Assembly (NCBI RefSeq): GCF_030063365.1
Contig: NZ_JASISY010000015.1
Location: 1 to 64,000, forward strand
Origin: Cryobacterium sp. PH29-G1
GTDB taxonomy: Bacteria; Actinomycetota; Actinomycetes; Actinomycetales; Microbacteriaceae
Direction of reading: 5' to 3'
Length of the DNA stretch: 64,000 nucleotides
The notes under the pieces were generated by a model that worked only from the letters and a program-made list of their open reading frames with translations, made no database searches and was not told the DNA's origin. Below are positions 7,918 through 16,372 of this stretch, one piece after another; position 1 is the first letter of the stretch; each line of letters opens with the position of its first letter. A program made the position numbers and the translations under genes.

Positions 7918-9201
7918 CTAGTTGCCGTTCATGATGTCGTTCATCTCAGCCGCGGCATCCGCTGTGGCCTCGTCGACGGTTTTCTGACCCGACAGGATGG
8001 CCTGGATCATGGCGTTGGTGGTCTTCTTCGCTTGTACCGCACCGAACTTGGGGGTCACCGGCAGAGCTCCGCCGCCATCGACCATCTGTTCGGCGAACGG
8101 CTGCACGAGAGCATCGTCGGATTCGATGGCGGTCTGCAGCAGCTTGGTGTTGCCGGGAAAGTATCCGGTCTGGTCGGCCCACTGCTGCGCGAAGTCGCCG
8201 GTGGTCATGAGCTGCATGAACTCCCAGGCGAGATCCTTGTTCTTCGAGGTGTTGAACATGCTCAGGTGCGAACCGCCGAGCACCGAGGGGCTGATGCCGC
8301 CGGTCTGGCCGGGAATCGGGATGGCGCCGAGCTTGCCCTCGAGGTCGGGGGCCTTCTCTAGCAGGGCCGCCGGGGTCCATGACCCCGAAATGGCCATGGC
8401 TACCGTGCCCTGGGCAAAGTTGTCGAGAATGTCGGTCTCTTTCCAGGTGGTGGCGCCGGCCGTGGAGAAGTCGTGCTCGGTGGCCAGGCCGGTGTAGAAG
8501 GCGATGCCGTCGCGCGATTTCGCCGAGTCGAGCCCGGAGACCCACTGGTCACCCTCGAGGGTGGCCACCTCGCCGCCGGCGCCCCAGACCCATGGGTAGG
8601 TGAGCATTTCGGCGTCGCCGGCCACCGGGAACGGGGTGAGGTCGGGGCGCTGGGCCTTGATCACCGTGGCCGCGTCAACGAGTTCCTGCCAGGTGGTCGG
8701 TGCGGCCAGGCCGAGCTCGTCGAATACATCGGTGCGGTAGATGATCGAGCGCACGCCGGCATACCAGGGCATGCCGTAGAGGTCACCGTCGTAGGTGCCG
8801 CTGTCAACGAGGCCCTCAACCAGGTCGTCGTCCAGGCCCGCTTCGGTCACATAGTCGCCGATCGGGGCGAGCGCACCGGCGTCGGCGAACTCGGCGGTCC
8901 AGGTGGTGCCGGTTTCGGCGACATCCGGTGTGGTGCCGCCGGCGATGGCGGTGACGAACCGGTCGTGGGCGTCGGCCCACTGCACGAAGTCCACGTTGAG
9001 CGTGGCGCCGGTCTTCTCGGTGAAGGCATCGCCGACGGTGTCAAAGAATGCTTCGGTGTCAGGGTTGGTGCCCTGCATGATCCAGACGTTCAGGGTGTCG
9101 CCCTCGGCCGTGTCGGCCGTGTCGGCGGCGCCGTCGGAGCAGGCGGTGAGGCCCAGTGCAGCAATTGCGAACATCGCAATCGGCAGGTAACGCTTCTTCA
9201 T
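7918..9201 (-). CDS. Extracellular sugar-binding lipoprotein of ABC transporter
   Basis: A 427-residue family 1 solute-binding protein. It begins MKKRYLPIAMFAIAALGLTAC, a lipoprotein signal with lipobox LTAC, so it should be anchored on the outside of the membrane. Binding-protein features include NVWIMQGTNPDTEAF, ITAIAGGTTPDVAETG and a GGSHLSMF segment. The ATG at 9201 is preferred because a good ribosome site (GAGGGGAC) precedes it and it gives a proper signal peptide. It is the first gene of the operon. A MurNAc-containing ligand is inferred only from the downstream enzymes. Confidence 0.92.
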   Translation of the reverse strand: MKKRYLPIAMFAIAALGLTACSDGAADTADTAEGDTLNVWIMQGTNPDTEAFFDTVGDAFTEKTGATLNVDFVQWADAHDRFVTAIAGGTTPDVAETGTTWTAEFADAGALAPIGDYVTEAGLDDDLVEGLVDSGTYDGDLYGMPWYAGVRSIIYRTDVFDELGLAAPTTWQELVDAATVIKAQRPDLTPFPVAGDAEMLTYPWVWGAGGEVATLEGDQWVSGLDSAKSRDGIAFYTGLATEHDFSTAGATTWKETDILDNFAQGTVAMAISGSWTPAALLEKAPDLEGKLGAIPIPGQTGGISPSVLGGSHLSMFNTSKNKDLAWEFMQLMTTGDFAQQWADQTGYFPGNTKLLQTAIESDDALVQPFAEQMVDGGGALPVTPKFGAVQAKKTTNAMIQAILSGQKTVDEATADAAAEMNDIMNGN

Positions 9202-9244
9202 AGTGTCCCCTCGAGAATTGTCGCAAGGCCAGACAACCTTGTCA

Positions 9245-9261
9245 GTGAAAATAAGTATCAC
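9245..9261. promoter_or_regulatory. Candidate operator upstream of the MurNAc operon
   Basis: gtgaaaataagtatcac is an imperfect 17-base palindrome with outer arms GTGA/TCAC, 44 bases upstream of the binding-protein start. It lies in AT-rich DNA that contrasts with its surroundings. It is a plausible site for the RpiR regulator at the operon end; no experiment or alignment backs the assignment. Confidence 0.45.
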
Positions 9262-9300
9262 TTAACTCCACCAGTAACGCAAACCATTTGCATCCTCCCC

Positions 9301-9451
9301 GCTGGTCGAGGAGTCGGCCTCCCGTTGGTCGAGGAGTCGGCCTCCCGCTGGTCGAGGAGCCGGAACGCTTTTCGCCGGCGTCTCGAGACCCCTTGAGGGT
9401 TCCGAGGTCTCGAGACGCGCGCGAAGGGCATGCGCGCTCCTCGACCAACGG
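9301..9451. repeat. R1 dispersed repeat, copy b
   Basis: Two and a half tandem 23-base units (g[c/t]tggtcgaggagtcggcctccc) start at 9301, 9324 and 9347, followed by gtctcgagac palindromes and the inverse gctcctcgaccaa. The block lies directly against the broken oxidoreductase fragment at 9455-9703. Confidence 0.85.
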
Positions 9452-9454
9452 AGT

Positions 9455-9703
9455 CGACCACGCGCCGCTGGTCACGACGACCTGCTCGAAAAACTGTCTG
9501 CCGTTGTCGGAGACTACTTCGACGGCGTCGGAGTCGGCGTGATGGATGATCTCGCGCACGCTGCATCCGTTCACAACGGCGGCGCCGTCTGCCGTAGCCA
9601 GGCCGATGGCTCCCAGCACGGCTTCGTCCGTTCGAATGACTCCGCCGCGAGGGTCGATTACCGCCATGTCGTCGTCGAGGAGGGTCTGCTGGGGTAGCGG
9701 CGG
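9455..9703 (-). pseudogene. Remnant of a sarcosine/N-methyltryptophan oxidase-like FAD enzyme
   Basis: About 80 residues on the minus strand read LPQQTLLDDDMAVIDPRGG...IRTDEAVLG...NGCSVREI...VVSDNGRQFFEQVVVTSGAWS. This resembles the central part of DAO-family enzymes such as SolA/monomeric sarcosine oxidase (the G-G-V-[IL]-R segment and VVVTAGAW). The FAD-binding N-terminus is absent: the similarity begins exactly where the response-regulator gene ends. The C-terminus is lost at an R1 repeat, whose translation (LVEERAC) replaces it. It is a truncated relic and not a working gene. Confidence 0.7.
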
Positions 9704-9704
9704 G

Positions 9705-10439
9705 CTACGAGCGCGCCGGCGCCAGCCGGTAGCCGACGCCGCGCACGGTTTCGATGCGGTCGGCGCCGTCGGCGCTGCGGCCGATCTTTTTGCGCAGGTT
9801 GGCCACGTGCACCTCGAGGGAACGCCGGTCGGAATCGGTCACGAGGCCACTCGTGGCGAAGTTGTCGCTGCGCACCTGCAGCACCAGCTCATGTTTGGTG
9901 TGCACCCGGTTCTCGGGCTGAAACAGGCTCGCGAGCAGATCGAACTCGCTGCGGGTGAGCAAGAGCGCCGTGCCGTTCACCTGCACCAGGCGGCGGTCGA
10001 CGTGCAGGCGCAGTCCGTCGTGCTGCAACCATCCGCTTTCTTTTGGGTCGGTCGGGGCCGCAAGCGGCGCTCGCCGCAGCGCGGCATCGATGCGAGCCCG
10101 CAGCTCGGCGGTGCGAAACGGCTTGGCCACGAAATCGTCGGCGCCGGCGCTGAGCCCGTGCACCACGTCGATCTCGTCGAAGCGGGCCGAGATCATGATA
10201 ATGCTGCTCGTGCTGAGCCGGCGCAGGCGTTTGAGGGTTTCGAAGCCGTCCATGCCGGGCATATTCACGTCTAGCGTCGTGAGGGTGGGGTGCAGCTCCT
10301 GCATCAGCGCCACGCCCTCGGCGCCGGTGCCGGCCAGATGCACCACGAACCCGGCCTCGATGAGAATCGCCTCGAGCACCTCTTGAATATCGGGGTCGTC
10401 TTCGATGACCACGGCCACACGCTCAGTGGTCTCAGTCAT
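9705..10439 (-). CDS. OmpR-family response regulator
   Basis: A 244-residue regulator. The receiver domain (about 8-122) has the acidic pair in VIEDDPD, a phospho-acceptor Asp in TLDVNMPGMDG, Ser in MISARF and Lys in DFVAKPFR. The winged-helix output domain (about 140-240) ends with SLEVHVANLRKKIG and RTVRGVGYRL-type sequence (ETVRGVGYRLAP). It overlaps the sensor kinase by 4 bases (ATGA), so the pair is co-translated. The signal and targets are unknown. Confidence 0.93.
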   Translation of the reverse strand: MTETTERVAVVIEDDPDIQEVLEAILIEAGFVVHLAGTGAEGVALMQELHPTLTTLDVNMPGMDGFETLKRLRRLSTSSIIMISARFDEIDVVHGLSAGADDFVAKPFRTAELRARIDAALRRAPLAAPTDPKESGWLQHDGLRLHVDRRLVQVNGTALLLTRSEFDLLASLFQPENRVHTKHELVLQVRSDNFATSGLVTDSDRRSLEVHVANLRKKIGRSADGADRIETVRGVGYRLAPARS

Positions 10440-11701
10440 GCTGCGCCCGAGGCTGTTCGGGCCACCGCCGGTGTCGGGGTGAGCGGCAGGGTGAGTTCGA
10501 AGCGGCTGCCCGCGGCCGACGAGTCGACCAGCAGCAGATCGCCGCCATGCCGCTGGGCGATATCGCGGCTGATGCCCAGGCCCAGGCCGGTGCCGCCCTG
10601 GCTCGAATGGAGGGCCGACTCGGTGCGGTAGTACGGCTCGAACACGCGCATCCGCTCTGCATCAGCGATTCCTGCGCCGGTGTCGGTGATGGCGAGCGTC
10701 ACGCGCTGCGCCGAGTGTGTCTCGCTCACCGTTACGGTGCCGCCGACGCGGTTGTATTTGATGGCGTTGGTCAGCAGGTTGTCGAGCACCTGCCGAATGC
10801 GGTGCGGATCGACCTCGGCCCACAGCTCGGCCGACGCGTGCACCTCGACGCTGACCCCGTGCGCATCGGCCGCCGCTCGGCTCGCCGCCAGACAATTCTC
10901 GATGAGCGCCCGCAGATCGGTGGCCGTGCACTGCAGCGACAGTTGCACCGTGCCGGTGCTGCGCGCCAGCAGCAGGTCGGCGAGAATCGTCTCCATTTGC
11001 TCGGCGTTGCGCACAATCACACCGGCTCGACGTTCCACCGCCTGCGGCTGCTCGCTGGTGCGTTGCATCAGCTCGGCATTGCCCAGAATCGAGGTGAGCG
11101 GCGTGCGCAGCTCGTGGGTGACGGCGTCGATCAGATCATCGCGGGCTCGCACCGCTTTCTCGGTGAGCGCCGTCTGCACGGCCAGTTCCGCCCTTTTACG
11201 ACGGATGCGCGTACCCGACACCCCCGCCGCCATCGCCATGATGATCATCGTCAGCGGAAAGGCGACCAGGCGGGTGAAATCATTGGCATCAAAGTTGGCG
11301 TACCCGATCAAGAAGCTGCGCGGGCTGGTCGCGGCGACGAGTGCGAGGCAGGCGACGAAGCCCCACGGTCCGAACGAGTAGGCGATCCAGATGATCGGCA
11401 ACATGAGCACCAGCCCCGCACCCGACAGCATGGTGTCATCAGACAACGCGGTTAAGCGGATGCCCACGATGTCCACCAGCGGCAGCAGCAACGAGAACTT
11501 CTGGAACAGCACGTTGTGGCGCCAGATGAGGGTGGCGATCGTTGCGAGCACGATCATTGCTGCGCCGAGCCCGTACAGAAGCGGGTCCAGGTTGTGGGGA
11601 CGCGCCAGCACCAGCGCCGTGTCCACCACCGCGGACGCGATAAACACTACGACTTGAAACTCCGCCAGGGAGCGGGCATAGCCCTCGTAGTGTCGTGCCA
11701 T
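10436..11701 (-). CDS. Membrane sensor histidine kinase
   Basis: A 421-residue kinase. The first ~190 residues hold five or six membrane segments with short loops and no large external domain, so it may sense the membrane or an internal cue. HisKA carries AVTHELRTPLTSI, and the ATPase domain has N (NLLTNAIKYN), G1 (DTGAGI), and G2 (GGTGLGLGI) boxes. The ATG at 11701 is preceded by GGAGGAAGA. An open frame continues thousands of bases upstream, but that is antisense to other genes and was trimmed. It is paired with the downstream response regulator. Confidence 0.92.
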   Translation of the reverse strand: MARHYEGYARSLAEFQVVVFIASAVVDTALVLARPHNLDPLLYGLGAAMIVLATIATLIWRHNVLFQKFSLLLPLVDIVGIRLTALSDDTMLSGAGLVLMLPIIWIAYSFGPWGFVACLALVAATSPRSFLIGYANFDANDFTRLVAFPLTMIIMAMAAGVSGTRIRRKRAELAVQTALTEKAVRARDDLIDAVTHELRTPLTSILGNAELMQRTSEQPQAVERRAGVIVRNAEQMETILADLLLARSTGTVQLSLQCTATDLRALIENCLAASRAAADAHGVSVEVHASAELWAEVDPHRIRQVLDNLLTNAIKYNRVGGTVTVSETHSAQRVTLAITDTGAGIADAERMRVFEPYYRTESALHSSQGGTGLGLGISRDIAQRHGGDLLLVDSSAAGSRFELTLPLTPTPAVARTASGAA

Positions 11702-11950
11702 GGTCTTCTTCCTCCCCAGTCGTAGCCTAACGACCCGGCGGTCTCGGAACTGACGAAATCTTGCGCATCGGGCAGTGATTTCTGTGGTGAATCCTGAGGG
11801 TGTGCAGACAGTGTTGGTACTACATACTCGCGGTATGGCCAGATTCCAGCGGAAAGATCTGTAGCCCACATGAAAAGAACAACCGTCTGCATCGCGGCGT
11901 CGGTCCGGCCCGCGACCGCGTTGTTGACTGCGGAACTCTAGGTTCGCCCG
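11702..11950. other. Divergent intergenic region, possible 23-codon leader
   Basis: Promoter region between the sensor kinase (minus) and the YVTN-repeat gene (plus). A short frame at 11870-11941 could encode 23 residues (MKRTTVCIAASVRP...) and stops 9 bases before the next ATG. It has no clear ribosome site and may be chance. Confidence 0.3.
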
Positions 11951-12919
11951 ATGCGGAAGACACTTTTCAGCCTGGCGGCCGCGGCCGTCACGTTTGGAGC
12001 ATCCGCTTTTGTCGCCCGCTCGGCGATCGCGCCGGTCACCTGCATAACGGTGGGTACGCTGCCGTGTGATGTTGCGGTCAGTCCGGATGGCAGCACGGCG
12101 TACGTGCCGAATTCCGTCACGAAGAATGTGTCGGTCATTGATGTGGCTGCCGGGCAGGTCATTGACACCATCGCGTTTCGGGAGTCGCCGCGCACGATCG
12201 CGGTCAGCCCGGACGGCGCTCTCGCCTATGTGACCCTGCCCACGCAGGGCCGGGTGGCGGTCATCGATCTCGCGACCGGCCGGCTGCGGGACCCGCTCGT
12301 TGTCGGCAGGTTTCCGCACTCGGTGGTGTTTCGTTCCGATGGGGCCATCGCGTATGTCTCGAACGCCGGCGACAACAGCGTCTCGGTGGTTGATGTCCCG
12401 GCCGGCCGGGTGCTCGGCGACGTCATTGCCGTGGGCGAAGAACCGCGCGATCTGGCGTTCAGCCCCGACGGCGCCCTGGCTTACGTGGCAAATTTTCGTG
12501 CCGGAACGGTGTCGGTCGTTGACGTTACTTCCGGTACGGTCAGCGCCACGATCACCTTGAGCTCCGGATTTGCCAGTGCGATTGCGTTCACTCCGACCGC
12601 GGAGTGGGCCTATGTGGCGCACGGCGGCGGCAAGGTGTCGGCCATCAACGTGGCGTCGAACACCGTTGACACGGTGATCGGGGTCGGCAGCGGCGCCTGC
12701 GGAATGGCTGTCAGCCCCGACGGCAGCACCATTTACGTCACGAACCAGAACGACGACACGGTCTCGATGATTGACGTGGCCACCAACACGGTCGGCGACA
12801 CCATCGCTGCGGGCAGCCGCCCGGTGGCGGTGGCGGTCAGCCCCGACGGCACGACGGCCTATGTGGCGGACTGCGGCAGTAGCACCGTCTCCGCCATCAC
12901 GCTGGTGCGCGCGGCCTGA
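11951..12919 (+). CDS. Secreted YVTN-type beta-propeller protein
   Basis: A 322-residue protein with an N-terminal signal sequence (MRKTLFSLAAAAVTFGASAF) and seven repeats of about 40 residues, each carrying variants of AVSPDGSTAYVTN and VSVIDVAT. Seven blades fit a complete propeller of the YVTN/surface-layer family. No catalytic motif or anchor is visible. The exported propeller call is strong; the binding partner is unknown. It stands alone, followed by a repeat-rich spacer. Confidence 0.88.
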   Translation: MRKTLFSLAAAAVTFGASAFVARSAIAPVTCITVGTLPCDVAVSPDGSTAYVPNSVTKNVSVIDVAAGQVIDTIAFRESPRTIAVSPDGALAYVTLPTQGRVAVIDLATGRLRDPLVVGRFPHSVVFRSDGAIAYVSNAGDNSVSVVDVPAGRVLGDVIAVGEEPRDLAFSPDGALAYVANFRAGTVSVVDVTSGTVSATITLSSGFASAIAFTPTAEWAYVAHGGGKVSAINVASNTVDTVIGVGSGACGMAVSPDGSTIYVTNQNDDTVSMIDVATNTVGDTIAAGSRPVAVAVSPDGTTAYVADCGSSTVSAITLVRAA

Positions 12920-13035
12920 GGTCGGCCGCCGGGCGGGCGCGAGGTTGACGTACCGTGAGGTGCGGGGCATCCACTCTGGTGGCGCCGGCCAAGCTGCGCG
13001 GGTGTTGCGCCGGTGCGCGGGAGTTCTGGTCTGGT

Positions 13036-13071
13036 CGCAAGTCCCGCGCAACGCGTTCCGCGGGACTTGCG
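13036..13071. repeat. R3 hairpin element
   Basis: cgcaagtcccgcg (13036-13048) and cgcgggacttgcg (13059-13071) form a perfect 13-bp stem with a 10-base loop. A further half copy (aagtcccgcgcc) follows near 13111. It lies 117 bases after the propeller gene and could serve as its terminator, although no T-run follows. Confidence 0.65.
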
Positions 13072-13266
13072 CTGCTGCGCTCGAGTTGCGCCTCCCGCGC
13101 ACTGACGTAAGTCCCGCGCCAGGCAAAAAGGTGGGGTGTGAGGAGTCATCGTCGTTGCGCGCGGTTCTCCAAACGGTAAAAGCCCGTGCTCGGGGTGTTC
13201 GTCTCTGCCCCTGCCCGGCGCCGCGTGATCGCGGGCGTACCTCCGGAGCCGTGGACCGCTTTCTAA

Positions 13267-13296
13267 CCTGGGCCCAGTTTCCGGGCCCGGGCCCGG
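13267..13296. repeat. R4 repeat, truncated copy
   Basis: cctgggcccagttt is followed directly by ccgggcccgggcccgg. This matches one end of the R4 element in inverse orientation, with the rest missing. It sits between the propeller and amidohydrolase genes. Confidence 0.7.
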
Positions 13297-13317
13297 AACG
13301 GTCTGCGGGCACTCGAG

Positions 13318-13438
13318 CCCCGAACCGCCGCCGGAGCCCGTCGCCCCGAACCGCCGCCGGAGCCCGTCGCCCCGAACCGCCGCCGGAGCCCGTCGCCCCG
13401 AACCGCCGCCGGAGCCCGTCGCCCCGAACCGCCGCCGG
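13318..13438. repeat. Tandem 26-bp repeat upstream of amidohydrolase
   Basis: The unit ccccgaaccgccgccgg plus agcccgtcg repeats from 13318, 13344, 13370 and 13396, with a fifth partial unit to 13438. The copies are identical, which implies recent expansion. It ends 39 bases before the amidohydrolase start, within its likely promoter region. Repeats without spacers rule out CRISPR. Confidence 0.9.
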
Positions 13439-13477
13439 TAGGGTGGCAGCAGCACCCCCCCGATCGAAAGACACACC

Positions 13478-15217
13478 ATGCCCGATCTCGTTCTGCGCTC
13501 TGTCAGGCAGCCCGGCGACGCGACCGTCTCCGACCTGTACATTACCGACGGCGTCGTCACGCACATCGTGCCCGCCGGCACCACAATGGATGCCCGCGCC
13601 ACCGACCGACACCGCCCCGCGCACGACGGCCCCGACCACGACGGCCCCGACCACGACGGCCCCGCGCACGACGGCCCCGCGCACGACGGCCCCGACCACG
13701 ACGGCCCCGACCACGACGGCCCCACCCGCCCCCGCCCCACCCACGCCCGCATCGTCGACCTCGCCGGACGCACCGTCATTCCGGGGCTCTGGGATGAACA
13801 CGTGCACATGACCCAGTGGGCGCTCGCCGGGGCCCGATTCGATCTCTCGGCCGCAGCATCCGCTCGGGAGGCTCTCGAGCTGGTGCGCGCGCAGATCATC
13901 GCGGACGCACCGGCGACCCCGCTGATCGGCGTGCGGTTTCGCGACGCGATCTGGGCCGACGCGCCCACCCTGCACGATCTGGACGAGGTGACGCAGGGGC
14001 ATCCGACCGCCCTGATCAGCCACGACCTGCACTGTGTCTGGCTCAACAGCGCCGCCGCTGAGCGGTTCGGGGTGCCGGTTGATGCGTCCGGCCTGCTGCG
14101 TGAACAGGCGGCATTCGCCCTGACCATTGCACTCGGCCAGCTGCCCGACGCCGAGGTCGATGCCCTCGCCGCGCAGGCCGGAACCCGGGCCGCCGCGCGT
14201 GGGGTAGTCGGCATCGTCGACTTCGAAATGACCTGGAACCGCGACGTCTGGCAGCGCCGCATCAGCCACGGGTTCAACGCCCTCAGAGTCGACGCGGGCA
14301 TCTACCTGGCCGATCTTGATCGTGCCATCGCCGAGCGGATGCACACCGGCGACCGCATCGCAGACACCCACGGCCTGCTCACGGTCGGGCCGCTCAAACT
14401 GCTCATCGACGGCTCGTTGAACACCCGCACCGCGTTCTGCGTCGATGAATACCCGGTGGGCGGTCACGGAATGCTCACCGTGAGTGAAGACGAGCTCACC
14501 GCGATTCTGCTCGCCGCCAAGCGGGCCGCCCTGCTGCCCGCCGTGCATGCCATCGGCGATGCCGCCAACACCGTCGCCCTCAATGCCTTCGAGCGTGCCG
14601 CGATCGCCTTCGAGCGTGACGCCGACGCCCGCACCCCCACCGCCCGCGGTGCCGCCGAACACGCCCAGTTTCTGCAGCCCGAGGACTTCGCACGCGCCGA
14701 CGCCGCCCTGCACTCGCGCGCCGTCGTCGGGCGCATCGAGCACGCTCAGTTTCTGCGCACCGAGGACTTCGCCCGCTTTGCTCGCCTCGGCGTCACGGCG
14801 AGCGTGCAGCCCGAGCACGCGCTCGACGACCGCGACGCGGTGGAACTCAACTGGGCTGCCGGTGCAGCCCGTGCGTTCGCGCTGCGCTCACTGCTCGATG
14901 CCGGGGCCACTCTGGCCTTCGGATCCGACGCCCCCGTCGCGCCCCTCGACCCGTTCACCGCCATGAGCGCCGCATCATCGCGCGCCCGCAGCGACGGCCG
15001 CGGCCCGTGGCGCCCCGACCAGGTCATCACCCGGCAGCAGGCACTGGCCGCATCAGCCCGCGGACGCACCCGCCTCCGGGTCGGCGACGTGGCCGACATC
15101 GCCGTGCTCGACGGCGACCCGCTCACGGTCTCCGATGCCACCTTCGAGCGGATGCCCGTGGCCGCGACCCTCCTGGCCGGTCGCGCCACCCACGGCGCGG
15201 CTCTGCTGGCCCCCTGA
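13478..15217 (+). CDS. YtcJ-like amidohydrolase family protein
   Basis: A 579-residue metal-dependent hydrolase of the Amidohydro_3 family. The metal-binding VIPGLWDEHVHM (about 103-114) is present, with a later LLPAVHAIGDAAN His, an RIEHAQFL segment, and FGSDAPVAPLDPF carrying the final Asp. Substrates of this family are mostly unknown. Two oddities are seen. Residues 48-82 are a seven-fold pentapeptide repeat (HDGPD/HDGPA) in the N-terminal beta-sandwich loop. The segment EHAQFLxxEDFAR occurs twice about 35 residues apart, where relatives have it once. Catalytic residues look intact, so it may still be active. Confidence 0.85.
   Translation: MPDLVLRSVRQPGDATVSDLYITDGVVTHIVPAGTTMDARATDRHRPAHDGPDHDGPDHDGPAHDGPAHDGPDHDGPDHDGPTRPRPTHARIVDLAGRTVIPGLWDEHVHMTQWALAGARFDLSAAASAREALELVRAQIIADAPATPLIGVRFRDAIWADAPTLHDLDEVTQGHPTALISHDLHCVWLNSAAAERFGVPVDASGLLREQAAFALTIALGQLPDAEVDALAAQAGTRAAARGVVGIVDFEMTWNRDVWQRRISHGFNALRVDAGIYLADLDRAIAERMHTGDRIADTHGLLTVGPLKLLIDGSLNTRTAFCVDEYPVGGHGMLTVSEDELTAILLAAKRAALLPAVHAIGDAANTVALNAFERAAIAFERDADARTPTARGAAEHAQFLQPEDFARADAALHSRAVVGRIEHAQFLRTEDFARFARLGVTASVQPEHALDDRDAVELNWAAGAARAFALRSLLDAGATLAFGSDAPVAPLDPFTAMSAASSRARSDGRGPWRPDQVITRQQALAASARGRTRLRVGDVADIAVLDGDPLTVSDATFERMPVAATLLAGRATHGAALLAP
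13619..13723 (+). repeat. Seven 15-bp repeats encoding HDGP[D/A]
   Basis: Seven in-frame units, alternating gcgcacgacggcccc (A) and gaccacgacggcccc (B) in the order A-B-B-A-A-B-B. They encode a His/Asp-rich pentapeptide array inside the amidohydrolase. Copy-number changes would stay in frame. Confidence 0.92.
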
Positions 15218-15243
15218 CCCGCACCGCTCCCCGCCCACGCCCG

Positions 15244-15437
15244 TGGCCTCGAGACGCGCGCGTGTTTCGACAGGCTCAACAACCGACATGCGCGCTCCTC
15301 GACCGGCCCGCCCCCGCTGGTCGAGGAGCCGGCACGCCCCCGTTGGTCGAGGAGCCGGCCCGCCCCCGTTGGTCGAGGAGCAGGCCCGCCCCCGCTGGTC
15401 GAGGAGCTGGCGTGCGTGTGGCCGGCGTCTCGAGACC
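15244..15437. repeat. R1 dispersed repeat, copy c, with four 26-bp units
   Basis: It begins with a ctcgagac palindrome and the gtttcgacaggctc module, then gctcctcgacc. Four direct units of 26 bases (gcccccg[c/t]tggtcgagg...) start at 15310, 15336, 15362 and 15388, and it closes with gtctcgagacc. The modules are those of 1-170, in a different order. Confidence 0.85.
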
Positions 15438-15455
15438 GCGCCCCTCCTGCGTCGA

Positions 15456-15540
15456 CCCGTGAGCTTCGGCCCATTTAGTCGCTCAAATCGCCTGAAACTC
15501 ACGGCTCGGTGCCGCAAACTCACGCCTCGACGCCACCGAC
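15456..15540. repeat. R2 repeat, copy b
   Basis: It starts with cccgtgag and ends aactcacggctcgg...actcacgcctcgacgcc, matching the tail of 552-621. It lies between the amidohydrolase and pstB genes, which converge, as copy a also lies between convergent genes. Confidence 0.6.
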
Positions 15541-15571
15541 CCCCACCTCGGCGACGAAAGCCCAAAAATCC

Positions 15572-16351
15572 TTACCCGAACCGACCCGACACGTAGTCTT
15601 CGGTGGCCTGCACGCTCGGGTTAGAGAAGATCGTCGTCGTGTCGTCATATTCGATGAGCTTGCCGGGCTTGCCGGTGCCGGCAATGTTGAAGAATGCGGT
15701 GCGGTCGGACACCCGCGAAGCCTGCTGCATATTGTGCGTCACGATCACGATCGTGTACTCGCTCTTCATCTCCTCGATGAGGTCCTCAATGGCCAGAGTC
15801 GAGATCGGGTCGAGCGCCGAGCAGGGCTCGTCCATCAGAATAACGTCGGGCTCAACGGCAATGGCGCGGGCGATACACAGTCGCTGCTGCTGCCCGCCGG
15901 AGAGGCCTGAACCGGGTCGCGCGAGGCGATCCTTCACTTCATTCCACAGATTCGCGCCGCGCAGGGCCTTCTCGGTGAGGTCGTCGGCATCCGTTTTCGA
16001 CATGCGACGGTTGTTGAGCTTCACGCCGGCCAGCACGTTGTCCTGAATGGACATGGTCGGAAACGGGTTGGGCCGCTGAAAGACCATGCCCACCTGGCGG
16101 CGCACGAGCACCGGGTCCACGCCGGGGCCGTACAGGTTGTTGCCGTCGATCAGCACTTCACCCTCAACGCGGGCGCCGGGGATGACCTCGTGCATGCGGT
16201 TGAGCGTGCGAATGAACGTGCTCTTGCCGCAACCGCTGGGCCCGATGAACGCAGTCACCGTGCGCGGCTCAATAACAATGGAGACGCCCTCAACAGCCAA
16301 AAAGTTGCTGTAATACACGTTGAGGTCGTTGACTTCGATGCGCTTGGACAT
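15572..16351 (-). CDS. pstB: Phosphate ABC transporter ATP-binding protein
   Basis: A 259-residue ATPase that powers high-affinity phosphate import. Walker A is GPSGCGKST (about 37-45), the Q-loop is VFQRPNPFP, the signature is [14 protein letters not shown], Walker B is VILMDEP, and the H-loop is VTHNM. PstB-specific segments include [16 protein letters not shown] and the [11 protein letters not shown] end. It is the last gene of pstSCAB, 21 bases after pstA, with an AAAGGGA ribosome site. Confidence 0.97.
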   Translation of the reverse strand: MSKRIEVNDLNVYYSNFLAVEGVSIVIEPRTVTAFIGPSGCGKSTFIRTLNRMHEVIPGARVEGEVLIDGNNLYGPGVDPVLVRRQVGMVFQRPNPFPTMSIQDNVLAGVKLNNRRMSKTDADDLTEKALRGANLWNEVKDRLARPGSGLSGGQQQRLCIARAIAVEPDVILMDEPCSALDPISTLAIEDLIEEMKSEYTIVIVTHNMQQASRVSDRTAFFNIAGTGKPGKLIEYDDTTTIFSNPSVQATEDYVSGRFG

Positions 16352-16372
16352 AAGTCCCTTTCTAGATAAGAG

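Noticed and set aside
13318..13438. Possible CRISPR array.
   Set aside because: The 26-base units are contiguous, with no variable spacers and no cas genes nearby.
10436..14818. A continuous 1460-codon frame on the minus strand covering the sensor kinase, propeller and amidohydrolase regions.
   Set aside because: Only the kinase part (10436-11701) has domains and a ribosome site. The rest is antisense to well-supported plus-strand genes and is open because of high GC.
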